Positions 1-9,172 of a stretch of DNA of 64,000 nt are shown here, one piece after another. The translations under genes and the position numbers were made by a program. This DNA comes from an uncultured Spirochaetaceae bacterium (GTDB taxonomy: Bacteria > Spirochaetota > Spirochaetia > Sphaerochaetales > Sphaerochaetaceae). The stretch is from positions 26,365 through 90,364 of the forward strand of contig CALXLA010000044.1 of NCBI GenBank assembly GCA_944389075.1, written 5' to 3'. The notes beneath the pieces were generated by a model. The model did no database searches. It was not told the DNA's origin and was given only the letters and a program-made list of their open reading frames with translations. Position 1 is the first letter of the stretch, and every line of letters begins with the position of its first letter.

Positions 1-438
1 CTGGCTTGAAGTCATTCCGATGATCTCTTCAATCTTCTCATTGATCTGTTCTTTCTTTGTTAGGATGCTTCCATCCGGCAAGACCAGAGAAGCTGATGCA
101 GGATTATCCATCATTCCGCTGCCACGCTTCTTCGGCCTCTGCTGTGCTGGCTCGCGCCTTACCGTGTACTTCTTTCCTTTCTCAGAGAACGTAAGCTCAA
201 CGCTTGTCATGACATCATCATCCGCATACTGGGATCTCATAAGCTCAGCACTTCTGTCGCTATCTGATGTGGTTGCCCCATAAAGCGCATATGAAAGAGC
301 ATCGAAAATAGTTGTCTTGCCACTGCCGGTGTCACCGGATACAAGATAAAGTCCTTCATTCCCGAATGACGAGAAATCTATCGTGACAGTCCTGGCAAAT
401 GGACCGAATGCTGTAATCGTAAGTATCTCAGGCCTCAT
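1..438 (-). CDS. sbcC: SbcC exonuclease ATPase subunit (N-terminal part, cut by window edge)
   Basis: Only the first 146 codons are inside the window; the gene continues leftward beyond base 1. The translation starts MRPEILTITAFGPFA and carries a P-loop GDTGSGKTTIFDAL at about residues 36-49, the standard start of SbcC/Rad50-type SMC-like ATPases. SbcC pairs with the SbcD nuclease to process hairpins and DNA ends in the cytoplasm. The ATG overlaps the sbcD stop codon (ATGA), so the two subunits are translationally coupled. The coiled coil, zinc hook and C-terminal ATPase half cannot be seen here. Confidence 0.9.
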   Translation of the reverse strand, partial: MRPEILTITAFGPFARTVTIDFSSFGNEGLYLVSGDTGSGKTTIFDALSYALYGATTSDSDRSAELMRSQYADDDVMTSVELTFSEKGKKYTVRREPAQQRPKKRGSGMMDNPASASLVLPDGSILTKKEQINEKIEEIIGMTSSQ

Positions 439-1544
439 GCATTCCCCCAGATTTCAAGTATCGAATCCTCGACACACTTTCGCTGCTCATCGCTTATATC
501 CTTGCGGGCAATCAGAGAGAAAAGTTCCGTATAGTACTCAGCCGGAGAGCGTTCCTGCTCATATCCGGCGATAATCACATCATCTTCCAGCCTTCTTGTC
601 CTGCTGTTGTCATATTCCATTGCCAGAAAGCGGGGGAACCTGGCGGAAAGCGCACTCACCGCATCAGGGACATCTGTCTCATCTGTAAGCACAACATAGA
701 TGAAATCATCTGTGCTGCTCTCAGACATTATGCTGTTGAAATCACTGCGTCTTATCACGACATCATGAAGAGGGTGAAGCCTGATTTCCTCGATCTCCAG
801 ATTCCTGTCACCCCCTATCCTGCCATAAATGACAGCCTTGCCATCCCTCTCTGATGCTGAATATTTCAGAGGCGAACCTGAGTATCTTATGTTCGATGCG
901 CCAGCACTCTGTGCCCTGTGGATATGGCCAAGCGCCACATAATCGAAATCGGAAAAGGCCTCAGGAGGAACAGGCATCTCCCCTCCAATCATCAGGTCCT
1001 CGCTGCCGGAGACTGCTGCGCCTGTAACGAACTGATGCGAAACGAGTATATTGATTCTGGATTTGTCTATCTCTGTGTCAGCAATGACAGTACTGACTGC
1101 ATCTGCAAGCGAATTGATATCCCGGTCAGGGAAGAAACGTCTGCCATCAGCCAGCCTTATGTATGGAAGCATGTAGATGTCGGCATCACCAAGGCTTCTC
1201 TTCTCAAGGTGCCCATTGAATTTCCCTGCGATATGGAGGCCATGACTGTCTACTATATCGCTGAGAAACGAAAGCTTTTCAGCAGGATCATGATTGCCTG
1301 CTATCATGAATATGCTGCTTCCAGTCCTGTAAAGGCGGTTCATGAAGCCATCAAGAAGGGATGTCGCCTCCTCTGATGGTGCTGTCCTGTCATATACATC
1401 CCCTGCTATCAATACAGCATCCGGCTTTCTTTCCTCGATAATCGAAACAATCTCATCAAGTATATATGCCTGATCTTCATATAAGTCATAGCCATGAAGC
1501 TTTTTACCTATATGGATGTCCGATATATGGATAAAACTGAACAT
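435..1544 (-). CDS. sbcD: SbcD exonuclease subunit
   Basis: A 369-residue calcineurin-like metallophosphoesterase, Mre11/SbcD family. The phosphodiesterase motifs are in order: DIHIG (residues 9-13), GDVYDR (about 48-53), GNHD (about 83-86), and GHIHRAQ near residue 205. These residues bind the two catalytic metals. Length fits SbcD (about 370-400). It acts with SbcC on DNA double-strand ends and hairpins. The start has an AAGGAG ribosome site 7 bases upstream. The stop overlaps the sbcC start by four bases, giving the normal sbcDC order. It diverges from the acetyltransferase at 1629, leaving about 85 bases for both promoters. Confidence 0.93.
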   Translation of the reverse strand: MFSFIHISDIHIGKKLHGYDLYEDQAYILDEIVSIIEERKPDAVLIAGDVYDRTAPSEEATSLLDGFMNRLYRTGSSIFMIAGNHDPAEKLSFLSDIVDSHGLHIAGKFNGHLEKRSLGDADIYMLPYIRLADGRRFFPDRDINSLADAVSTVIADTEIDKSRINILVSHQFVTGAAVSGSEDLMIGGEMPVPPEAFSDFDYVALGHIHRAQSAGASNIRYSGSPLKYSASERDGKAVIYGRIGGDRNLEIEEIRLHPLHDVVIRRSDFNSIMSESSTDDFIYVVLTDETDVPDAVSALSARFPRFLAMEYDNSRTRRLEDDVIIAGYEQERSPAEYYTELFSLIARKDISDEQRKCVEDSILEIWGNA

Positions 1545-1628
1545 TCCCGTCTCCTTGGGGATGATTATCGCACAGATATCGTATCAGATGCAGTAACGAT
1601 GGGAAGGTGCTCATGATATAGTGAGGAT

Positions 1629-2237
1629 ATGGAAGACAGGATCATCATCAGGCGGGAGACTGAAGACGATATAAATGAGGTGAATATCCTGATAAGAAAC
1701 TCATTCTGGAACGTATATCGTCCCGGCTGTTCAGAACATCTGATTGCAAGCCGGCTCAGAGTATCTTCATGCTTTATCAGGGAACTTGATCTTGTCATGG
1801 AACTTGATGGAAAGATCATCGGTCAGATCATGTATGTGAAATCGCATATAGACACCGCGCATGGCAAGCTTTCCACCGCGATATTCGGCCCTGTATCGAT
1901 AGCTTCACAATATCAGCGGAAAGGTCTTGGGCTGTATCTTGTAAAACATTCACTGGACATAGCCTCAGAGCTTGGTATCAAAGCAGTGCTGATTGAAGGG
2001 AATCCTGACTTCTACAGGCATGCAGGTTTCATCAGGGCATCTGATAAACATATCTACAGCAATGCAGATAATCAGGACAATCCATATCTTCTTGTAAAAG
2101 AGCTGTCACTAGGCTATCTGGATAATGTAGGAGGCATATATTCAGTACCTTCTGAATATTTCCTTTCTGAAGAGGAAATAGTAGCTTTTGACAAGCTCTT
2201 CCCGCCAATGAAAAAAGCTGTCAGCTCTTCCTCCTGA
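1629..2237 (+). CDS. GNAT-family N-acetyltransferase
   Basis: A 202-residue GCN5-related acetyltransferase of the YhbS-like kind. The acetyl-CoA-binding signature Q-Y-Q-R-K-G-L-G lies at about residues 98-105, preceded by the FGPVSI strand and followed by the G-NPDFYRHAGF segment typical of this subgroup. The substrate (small molecule or protein amine) cannot be told from sequence. The C-terminal 50 residues are outside the usual fold. A GAGG site precedes the ATG. The last 17 bases overlap a decayed reading frame on the other strand, so the gene ends at the edge of degenerating DNA. Confidence 0.8.
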   Translation: MEDRIIIRRETEDDINEVNILIRNSFWNVYRPGCSEHLIASRLRVSSCFIRELDLVMELDGKIIGQIMYVKSHIDTAHGKLSTAIFGPVSIASQYQRKGLGLYLVKHSLDIASELGIKAVLIEGNPDFYRHAGFIRASDKHIYSNADNQDNPYLLVKELSLGYLDNVGGIYSVPSEYFLSEEEIVAFDKLFPPMKKAVSSSS

Positions 2238-2700
2238 GATTCTGCATGACTGAAATAATGACAGTACCAATACCACTTATGATTCCGATGATAATGACAT
2301 TCATCGTATCCATCAGCCTGGAATTCTGCCAGTCCCGCCCATAAGTTCCTTCTCTGTCAGCAGATTCCTCTAGCCATGTGATATATCGGATCTGTTTCCC
2401 GTATAAGCACCTATCGCTACAGAAACGAGGTCCGGGAACTCTGCTCTGCATGGAACATGAAGCAGATAAATGGCTCAAAGAGACTCACAAGAAGCAATGA
2501 AATGACTGCATATGCAAACATGACAGGCTCTGCTCCGATTATGGGGCTGCAATCGAGCAGATGATATAGATGCTGAATACCAGTCCGGCATAGGGGAATC
2601 TGTCATATTCTTTCCATGCAAATCAATTGCATAAGGAATCAATGACAGTACCCGCTCCCGGATAATTGTTATTACAGGACCTCTTGAAGGGAAAACAGCA
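2221..2700 (-). pseudogene. Decayed polytopic membrane-protein gene
   Basis: Read leftward, membrane-like peptide pieces appear in successive frames. The first is FPYAGLVFSIYIICSIAAP (about 2545-2600), ending in a stop. After a one-base shift near 2550 comes GAEPVMFAYAVISLLLVSL and FEPFICFMFHAEQ, again ending in a stop near 2430. A further shift gives a C-terminal piece MNVIIIGIISGIGTVIISV followed by the positive tail MQNLRRKS. The hydrophobic blocks and the positive-inside tail suggest a former multi-spanning inner-membrane protein broken by at least two frameshifts. The family is not recognisable. The stretch 2238-2732 otherwise holds no intact gene. Confidence 0.45.
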
Positions 2701-2732
2701 TGCAGCGCAGAACGGCCGCATGCTGATGATTG

Positions 2733-4394
2733 TCAGTATATTTCGTAATAGGAAACTGTTCCGGAAACCTCGTTGGCAACAAGAAGGGCAGTTTTTCCTG
2801 TAGGGCTCACATCTGCATTTGTGAAAGCGAGCCCCTCAGGAGCAACATCTCCACCTGTTACCCACTTATCAAGTTCACCATCATCATATGCCTCTGAGCC
2901 GGCTATGACAGATCTGAAATCCCTTGGATTCAGATAATCAACGAATACGGACTGCTCAGGAACTGTCACATCATACATCATTACGCCGCCTGTACGCTCA
3001 AGCGCGATGAATGCATAGCAGTTCCCATCGATGAGACCAGTTGTCACACTCTCAGGCTCTGGTCCCTTCTTCCCTGACCTGTCGTCAAGAACAGCATTGT
3101 CATTCGATGCATTGAAGAATTCCGGATAAAGCTCTGCCGTGATAGCCTCGAAATCGTCGCCGCTGGAGAAGACTTCTGCAAGACCATTTTCCTGAACAGC
3201 ATAAACTGTGAATGAGCGACCTCCGAATATATAGTCCATGTTCTCATCAAGCCCCTCATAGTCATCAGACCTGAAGAATACGACTTTCCCATCTATACCT
3301 GTATTCTGATATGACAGCAGCCCGCTAGGGGATGATTCCCCATCACCGAAGTCCCTCTCATCCTCATTCAGGTAGAATGAAGGGGAATCCTCATCGCCCC
3401 ATTCCCTTGCATCGCCTTCATTGGCAGTCACAAGGTATGTTGTCCCATCTATGCTGAATGCAGCAATACCATCTGGCATCCTGATCCCGGAAAGAGCGCC
3501 ATATGTCTTAGGATCATAAGCATCATCTGATTTATCGATATCTACAGGAACTTCAGAGTAATCCTCGAATCCTGCGCTCCAGATCCAATCGAATCTCTTT
3601 TCAGCAATATCAAGAGATGCGATCGCATTAGCTTCCTGAAGCGTAATATAAGCCTTGCCTCCGCTTATTGCGATATATTCAGGCTCGAAATCCACGGAAG
3701 GAAGACTATTCTTCATCAGGATTACCCTATCTTCTATCAATGCGTTCCTCGAAGATTCCGAATCAAAGTCATCAAACCCCACGACTGCGGATGAAAGCGA
3801 ATCAGCACTTATGACTGATACAGAACCTGCAGGATCTGCAATGCCTTCACCATATCCCTCACGAGGCTCACCTTCATCAGCTGTCAGTATCGTATTATTG
3901 TCAGCAAAGACAATCATATCTGGCTGGACACCGCATCCGACTGCGCCACGCAGAACCACAGAGCCATCCGGCAGGCAATCAAAGACAGCTACGTAGCCTT
4001 TATCTGCATAGCCTTCAGCCTGAAGCGCTACAGCAAGCAAAGTACCATCAGGACTTACAGCAACTGAAGTCATGTCGCCATAATCGAAATCAGGATCATA
4101 TTCACTGATGATGGCCTTGACATCGATATCAGAGCCGGAAAGCCTGATATCGCTTCCATTTCCTGATAATGCATTGAGATCCAAAGCAGTAAGAAGGCCC
4201 GACTGTCCATTTACTGCATATGCATATCCATTGGTGCTGTTATAAGCGATGATCTCCATCACACCGCCATCTGTATTGAATTGCCCGGCATTATAATATG
4301 CGCTCTTATGCATTGTAGGTGTTGATGCGAAAACTGATAATGCCGCTGCCGATAACGCTGCGAAAACAGATAAAAGCTTTATACTCCTATTCAC
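2733..4394 (-). CDS. Secreted choice-of-anchor-I-like beta-propeller protein
   Basis: A 553-residue exported protein. The chosen start is GTG at 4394, with GGAGG eight bases upstream; it gives a clean signal peptide (KLLSVFAALSAAALSVFA, cut near residue 26), whereas the longer in-frame ATG at 4490 would bury it. The body shows propeller features: SVAVSPDGTLLAVALQ, PDMIVFADNNTILTADEGEPREGYG, EPEYIAISGGKAYITLQEAN, and YLVTANEGDAREWGD. These match the choice-of-anchor I domain, often found alone or joined to extracellular nucleotidases or alkaline phosphatases. The many aspartates suggest calcium binding. No enzyme residues or anchor are seen. Function is unknown; a periplasmic or surface phosphate-related role is only a guess. 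Confidence 0.75.
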   Translation of the reverse strand: MNRSIKLLSVFAALSAAALSVFASTPTMHKSAYYNAGQFNTDGGVMEIIAYNSTNGYAYAVNGQSGLLTALDLNALSGNGSDIRLSGSDIDVKAIISEYDPDFDYGDMTSVAVSPDGTLLAVALQAEGYADKGYVAVFDCLPDGSVVLRGAVGCGVQPDMIVFADNNTILTADEGEPREGYGEGIADPAGSVSVISADSLSSAVVGFDDFDSESSRNALIEDRVILMKNSLPSVDFEPEYIAISGGKAYITLQEANAIASLDIAEKRFDWIWSAGFEDYSEVPVDIDKSDDAYDPKTYGALSGIRMPDGIAAFSIDGTTYLVTANEGDAREWGDEDSPSFYLNEDERDFGDGESSPSGLLSYQNTGIDGKVVFFRSDDYEGLDENMDYIFGGRSFTVYAVQENGLAEVFSSGDDFEAITAELYPEFFNASNDNAVLDDRSGKKGPEPESVTTGLIDGNCYAFIALERTGGVMMYDVTVPEQSVFVDYLNPRDFRSVIAGSEAYDDGELDKWVTGGDVAPEGLAFTNADVSPTGKTALLVANEVSGTVSYYEIY

Positions 4395-4472
4395 TTCGAT
4401 ATCCTCCGCTGAGGATGGTAATCCATGATTATGAAAACAGCAGACTGCTTGATGTAAAATCCATGTAAAAGC

Positions 4473-4505
4473 AAAAGGCTTCCCCATCACATGATGAAGA
4501 AGCCC
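4473..4505 (-). terminator. Rho-independent terminator after nrdB
   Basis: On the minus strand the sequence GGGCTTCTTC, loop, GGGGAAGCC is followed by TTTTGCTTTT, about 20 bases after the nrdB stop. The stem has seven to nine pairs and a T-rich tail. Confidence 0.7.
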
Positions 4506-4524
4506 TACATCCTTTCAAAAGGAA

Positions 4525-5568
4525 TCAGAGATCATCGACCAGAGCTGCGGATTTAGCATAGGCAGTGCTTCTTGCCTCAAAGAAATCCGTCTTGACCATA
4601 TTCGCATTCGAATACTGGGAAACCCATGCCATATCAGCAGGCTCCTTCTCGAATTCAGGATACAGAGGCTCAAAACCTATGCTCTGCCATCTGAGATTGC
4701 CAAGGTAATGTATGTAGTCAGATACCATCTTGCGTGTAAGTCCCGGGATATCATCACCGATTACATACTCGCCCCATGCGGCTTCCTGCCTTACGCCTTC
4801 TTCCATCATCTCCTTGTAGATAGCTATGCGCTCAGGAGTGAAAAGCTCCGGCTCTTCCTTCTTCAGCTCAAGGATGATGTTCCTGAAAAGCCATAGATGG
4901 GTATTCTCATCCCTGTTTATGTATCTGATTTCCTGTGCAGATCCCGGCATCTTCCCATTACGCGAAAGATTGTAGAAGAACATGAAACCCGAATAGAAAT
5001 ATATTCCCTCAAGGATGAAATTCGCCACAAGGACCTTCATCAGATGGAAAAGATCGCGGTTCTCGATGAAATCGTTATAGCAGCTGCCAATGAAAGTATT
5101 CCTTCTCAGGAGATGCTCATCTGTCTTCCACTGGAACAGGATGTCATTGCGCTCATCAGGAGAGCAGATCGTATCGAGCATATAGGAATAAGCCTGGCTG
5201 TGAAGGCACTCCTGGAAAGTCTGGATATGAAGACAGAGACCGACCTCATTGGCTGTTATGTAATCTGTCACATTGGGCAGATTCGCAGTCTGGAGGCTAT
5301 CAAGGAATACAAGGAACGAAAGTATCTTGTCATATGCCTTTCGCTCAGACGGAAGCAGATGATGGTAGTCCTTCAGATCCTGCGCGAGGTTTATCTCCTC
5401 AGGGATCCAGAAGTTGTTCATCGCCTGTCTGTACCAGTCAGAGACCCAGCCGTATTTCATATTGTTGAAATCGTTGAGATTGGTCGTATTGCCGCCGACC
5501 ATCCTTCTCTTCTCTACCTCAGTATCCCCATCAGGATTGAACAAAGGCTTTCTTTTAAGCTCTTCCAT
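4525..5568 (-). CDS. nrdB: Class I ribonucleotide reductase, beta (radical) subunit
   Basis: A 347-residue NrdB. Metal-site and radical residues are visible: D90, E120, H123, E187, E221 and H224, with Y127 four residues after H123 in the ECLHSQAY motif, equivalent to the tyrosyl radical of classical class Ia/Ib enzymes. It therefore has a tyrosine rather than the phenylalanine of class Ic. With NrdA it reduces ribonucleotides to deoxyribonucleotides for DNA synthesis in the cytoplasm. It sits 9 bases downstream of nrdA, in one transcript, and is followed by a terminator. No nrdI or nrdH is adjacent, which argues against class Ib but does not exclude it. Confidence 0.93.
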   Translation of the reverse strand: MEELKRKPLFNPDGDTEVEKRRMVGGNTTNLNDFNNMKYGWVSDWYRQAMNNFWIPEEINLAQDLKDYHHLLPSERKAYDKILSFLVFLDSLQTANLPNVTDYITANEVGLCLHIQTFQECLHSQAYSYMLDTICSPDERNDILFQWKTDEHLLRRNTFIGSCYNDFIENRDLFHLMKVLVANFILEGIYFYSGFMFFYNLSRNGKMPGSAQEIRYINRDENTHLWLFRNIILELKKEEPELFTPERIAIYKEMMEEGVRQEAAWGEYVIGDDIPGLTRKMVSDYIHYLGNLRWQSIGFEPLYPEFEKEPADMAWVSQYSNANMVKTDFFEARSTAYAKSAALVDDL

Positions 5569-5577
5569 AATGCCTCC

Positions 5578-8094
5578 TCAGCTTGAGCAGCTCTCGCATT
5601 CATCCACCTCAAGGCTCTTCGAGCGGATGTAGTAGATGCTCTTCACATGACACTTAGATGCAAGGATATAGAGATCCAGGACCTGCCTCATAGTGTAATC
5701 ATTCGTTATATAGAGATTCATCGACTGAGCCTGATCGATATGACGCTGTCTCACTCCCTGTGCCCTGACAGACCAGCTCTGATCTATCTGGTAAGCACTC
5801 TTGTAGTACCACCATGTGGCATTGGAGAGCTCAGGGGCTGTACGCGGGAGCATGCTCCCCTTCTTCTCCTCATAGTAGAAGCGGTTCATCACAGGATCGA
5901 CACCCGCAGTTGTTCCTGTAAGTATCGATGTCGAGGATGTAGGGGCGATGGCAAGGAGATATGCATTGCGCATTCCCCTCTCATGGACCTTTGCCTTCAG
6001 ATCAATCCATTCAGGAGAATCATAGCCACGGCTCTCGAAATACTCGCCTGTATCCCATTCAGAACCTTTGAAATATGCATATGAGCCCTTTTCCTCAGCA
6101 AGGATCGAAGACTCTTCTATGGCTGCATATGCTATTGTCTCGAAGACCTCATCGACAAACTTCAGATGTTCCTCGCTTTCCCATCTGATGCCATTCTTCG
6201 CAAGCATATGATGATAACCGGATACGCCGAGGCCGATGGACCTGTATCTGTCATTCGTAATGCGTGCATACGGCAGAGGATAGAAATTCAGCGTGATGAC
6301 GTTATCAAGGGCACGGACGACAGTCCTTACAAGGGATAAGAGCTTATCCTTGTCCTTCACATCGACATTGCCAAGGCAGATGGATGCAAGATTGCAGACA
6401 ACGAAATCGCCTGGCTTTGTCTTCTGAACAACGACGGTATCACCATCTTCTGTGGTTATCTCGACATCCTCAGCGACAATCTCAGACATGTTCTGCGCAA
6501 TCTCAGTACAGAGATTGGAGGAATAGATGATTCCCTTATGCTTATTTGGATTCATCCTGTTCACTTCATCGCGGTTGAACGTGAATGGAGTGCCTGTCTC
6601 GACAGCGCTCTTGAGTATCAGGCGGACAAGATCCTTCAGCAGGATAGAACGCTTTGATATTCGTCTGTCGCGTACACAGTCAAGATAGCGCTCTGTCCAC
6701 TCATCGCCGTAGTAATCCTCCAGATGGTATCCCTTGACTGTGAATATCTCATGAGGGCACATCATATACCAGTCCTGATTCAGGTTCTCTTCGCAGAGCT
6801 TCCAGAAATAATCCGGATAGCAGATTGCAGGGAAGACATCGTGGGCCTTCATCCTGTCATCGCCGTTATTTGTCCTGAGATTGAGGAATTCAGGAAGGTC
6901 CTTATGCCATACATCGAGGTACACAGCTGCTGCTCCTGCCCGGACTCCGAGCTGATCGACAGCGACTGCAGTATCGTTGACAAGACGTATCCAGCGGATG
7001 ACACCGCCAGCAGCTCCTTCAAAGCCCCGGATTGATGAGCCATTTGCCCTTACCTTGCCGAAGTACAGCCCCATTCCGCCGCCAAGCTTCGAGACCTTGG
7101 CGAAATTATCGATGGAGCGGTATATGCCATCAAGGGAATCAGGAACAGTATCTATGAAGCATGATGAAAGCTGATGGATCGGCTTGCGGGCATTTGCAAG
7201 CGTAGGTGTCGCCATCGTGACTTCCATTCTCGAAAGCATGTCGTAGAAAACCTTCACATGGGAAAGCCTGTCCTTCGTTTCAGGAAGTGCAAGATGGAGA
7301 GCTATTCCAAGGAACATTTCCTGAGGAGTCTCAAGGATCTCATGGCTGTGGGAATGGATGAGATAGCGCCTGATGAGAAGCTCAAGACCGGAATACGTGA
7401 AGAGCTTGTCGCGCTCATTGTCTATATAGGATGCGGCCTCCTCTATCTCAGCCCTGGTATATCCTTTCAGAATGTAATCACCATACAGGCCTTCGGATGT
7501 AAGATGCTGGAGCTTGTCATAGAATGCCGTGATGTTCTTCTCCGACAAACGCACGGCAAGATCCTTATGGAAGGAAAACAGCAGGAAGCGGGATGCTATG
7601 AATTCCCACTTGGGGGCCTCCGGGCGAGTAAGTTCGACAGCTGCCCTTGTTATAGCCTCATACTTCTCAGCCTCGCTCATGTTCTCCTTCGAGAATGAGA
7701 TGAACTTGTCTGCAAGGATTGAAAGCGAATACGGATCTTCGGGGAAATCCTTCTGGATCCCGGAAAGGACAGATGCAAGGGTCTTATCGCTGAAATGATC
7801 AAGGATCCTTGTCCTTTCGTTGCGTCTTGCAGTACGTTCGCTGCGGAAAAGGATATAGTTCCTTGCCGCCTGGAACTGTCCGGAAGCCATCAGGGCTTCC
7901 TCTGCCCTGTCCTGGATTTCCTCAACGCTCCATGCCTTGTTTTTATCAAGTTCTGAAGCAATCTTCCCAGCCAAAGATGCGGCAAGCCCTTCCGGATAAT
8001 CCTTTCCAGTGCTGTCAAGCGACTTCTGTATGGCCCGTTCTATCTTTCTGGGATCGAAAGCCTCCAGTCGTCCATCTCTTTTTGTTATCTCCAT
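5578..8094 (-). CDS. nrdA: Class I ribonucleotide reductase, alpha (catalytic) subunit
   Basis: An 838-residue NrdA. The N-terminal 95 residues form an ATP-cone (starting MEITKRDGRLEAFDPRKIE), the allosteric activity site. The active-site cysteines are recognisable in LSSCFIDTV, SNLCTEI and NLASICL, and the C-terminal tail ends in ECESCSS, the redox pair that re-reduces the active site. Family length is usually 750-850. It forms the enzyme with NrdB encoded 9 bases downstream. Two NrdR-box-like elements lie just upstream of the start, so repression by NrdR is likely. The ribosome site is a modest GCGGGG. Confidence 0.95.
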   Translation of the reverse strand: MEITKRDGRLEAFDPRKIERAIQKSLDSTGKDYPEGLAASLAGKIASELDKNKAWSVEEIQDRAEEALMASGQFQAARNYILFRSERTARRNERTRILDHFSDKTLASVLSGIQKDFPEDPYSLSILADKFISFSKENMSEAEKYEAITRAAVELTRPEAPKWEFIASRFLLFSFHKDLAVRLSEKNITAFYDKLQHLTSEGLYGDYILKGYTRAEIEEAASYIDNERDKLFTYSGLELLIRRYLIHSHSHEILETPQEMFLGIALHLALPETKDRLSHVKVFYDMLSRMEVTMATPTLANARKPIHQLSSCFIDTVPDSLDGIYRSIDNFAKVSKLGGGMGLYFGKVRANGSSIRGFEGAAGGVIRWIRLVNDTAVAVDQLGVRAGAAAVYLDVWHKDLPEFLNLRTNNGDDRMKAHDVFPAICYPDYFWKLCEENLNQDWYMMCPHEIFTVKGYHLEDYYGDEWTERYLDCVRDRRISKRSILLKDLVRLILKSAVETGTPFTFNRDEVNRMNPNKHKGIIYSSNLCTEIAQNMSEIVAEDVEITTEDGDTVVVQKTKPGDFVVCNLASICLGNVDVKDKDKLLSLVRTVVRALDNVITLNFYPLPYARITNDRYRSIGLGVSGYHHMLAKNGIRWESEEHLKFVDEVFETIAYAAIEESSILAEEKGSYAYFKGSEWDTGEYFESRGYDSPEWIDLKAKVHERGMRNAYLLAIAPTSSTSILTGTTAGVDPVMNRFYYEEKKGSMLPRTAPELSNATWWYYKSAYQIDQSWSVRAQGVRQRHIDQAQSMNLYITNDYTMRQVLDLYILASKCHVKSIYYIRSKSLEVDECESCSS

Positions 8095-8101
8095 TAATAC
8101 C

Positions 8102-8148
8102 CCGCTATAAATATGGTTATTGAATTATCGCTGCACAATATATTGCGT
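8102..8148 (-). promoter_or_regulatory. Tandem NrdR-box-like operator upstream of nrdA
   Basis: Two 16-bp elements spaced 31 bp centre to centre (three helical turns), the arrangement typical of NrdR sites. The distal one, GCACAATATATTGCGT at 8133-8148, matches the palindromic consensus ACACWATATATWGTGT at 14 of 16 positions. The proximal one at 8102-8117 matches at about 11 of 16 and reaches to within 8 bases of the nrdA start. NrdR boxes repress nrd operons when dATP is high. nrdR itself is not in the window. Element spacing is the main support. Confidence 0.6.
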
Positions 8149-8300
8149 ATGAAAAATAGCAGATAATCAGAGTATACATCAAGCAGGCACCAATATACCA
8201 GAACACATGCAATAGAATCCGGAACAGGATCCTGCAAACTGCTGCTATTTCCTTTCAGGTACTGATGAAAGGGATTATCTTAGACTAAAAATATCCTAGA

Positions 8301-8693
8301 TTACCAGCCAAGTGCCGTTCTGACAAAAGGCAATGCTTTGATATCCGCAGGAAGCCAGTCCACAGACTCAAGCATATCAGAGGTAATCCACTTCATTGCC
8401 TTATGTTCCTTGATGGTTATATTGCCTTCTACGATATGACAGAGATAGCAGTCCATGATGAGATAGAAGTCCTCATACTGATGTTCAATCGTACAAAGGA
8501 AGCTATCGACTGCTATCGTTGTCTCAAGCTCCTCCCGTATTTCCCTGACAATAGTCTTCTCGCCGGACTCTCCCTCTTCCCTTTTTCCTCCTGGAAATTC
8601 CCAGAAGCCTTTGTATTTTCCGTATCCACGTTCTGTGGTCAGTATCTTATCTCCATCCTTGATTACAGCCGCGCTGACTCTGATTGTCTTCAT
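8301..8693 (-). CDS. Nudix hydrolase, MutT-like
   Basis: A 130-residue protein starting MKTIRVSAAVIK, the same length as E. coli MutT (129). The Nudix box is present as GGKREEGESGEK...REIREEL at about residues 36-57, except that the late glycine of the usual EExG is glutamate. The segment GFWEFPGGK fits 8-oxo-dGTP diphosphatases that clean the nucleotide pool. A longer in-frame start at 8792 would add 33 residues without homology, so the internal ATG is preferred, though its ribosome site is weak. It diverges from the ModE-like gene at 8840. Exact substrate is inferred. Confidence 0.8.
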   Translation of the reverse strand: MKTIRVSAAVIKDGDKILTTERGYGKYKGFWEFPGGKREEGESGEKTIVREIREELETTIAVDSFLCTIEHQYEDFYLIMDCYLCHIVEGNITIKEHKAMKWITSDMLESVDWLPADIKALPFVRTALGW

Positions 8694-8839
8694 ATCCAGG
8701 AATGTTAGCAGAATTGGCAATTCAATGCCATTTGATATCTTGCTTACATAATCAGAGACATTAAGGAATGGAAACAGTATTGAATCATGCATTCCTATGG
8801 CTTACACTTATATCGAATACTTTCTGGAAACTATTCGGT

Positions 8840-9172
8840 ATGGATGTAGTTCTTAAACTCAGGATTGCGCTTGATAACGGAAGCATATTATTCGGACCGG
8901 GTTCCGAAGAGCTTTTCACGCTGATAAGCGAGACAGGCTCTGTCAGCCAGGCTGCAAAGAAAATGGGGCTGAGCCTTTCGAAGGCATGGAAGATCGTGAA
9001 GGATACGGAAGAAGTCTACGGCTCCCCTCTTGTCATATGCTCCCAGGGAGGAAAAGGCGGAGGAAAATCCGTACTGACAGATGATGCGGTCGAGCTTGTG
9101 GAGAAGTACAGGGAGCTCAGGCTTCATACTGAAAAGGAAGCTAACCGCAAGGCAAAGGAGCTTTTCGGATGA
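8840..9172 (+). CDS. ModE-type winged-helix regulator without ligand domain
   Basis: A 110-residue protein equal to the N-terminal DNA-binding half of ModE. Characteristic pieces are LFGPGSEELFTLISETGSV, SQAAKKMGLSLSKAWK (recognition helix) and SQGGKGGGKSVLT (wing). The C-terminal molbindin (MOP) domain is absent. The ATG at 8840 is preferred over the one at 8768, which adds 24 unlike residues. It is the first gene of the transport operon and overlaps the permease by four bases. By family and context it probably controls this operon in response to molybdate or tungstate, but it has no evident ligand site of its own. Confidence 0.8.
   Translation: MDVVLKLRIALDNGSILFGPGSEELFTLISETGSVSQAAKKMGLSLSKAWKIVKDTEEVYGSPLVICSQGGKGGGKSVLTDDAVELVEKYRELRLHTEKEANRKAKELFG

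Noticed and set aside
918..1376. 152-codon plus-strand frame inside sbcD
   Set aside because: Lies opposite a clear SbcD with all motifs; no ribosome site or family match. Shadow of the real gene.
2733..4490. Longer start at 4490 for the choice-of-anchor protein
   Set aside because: It would place 32 residues before the signal peptide and overlap the nrdB terminator; the GTG at 4394 has a good ribosome site.
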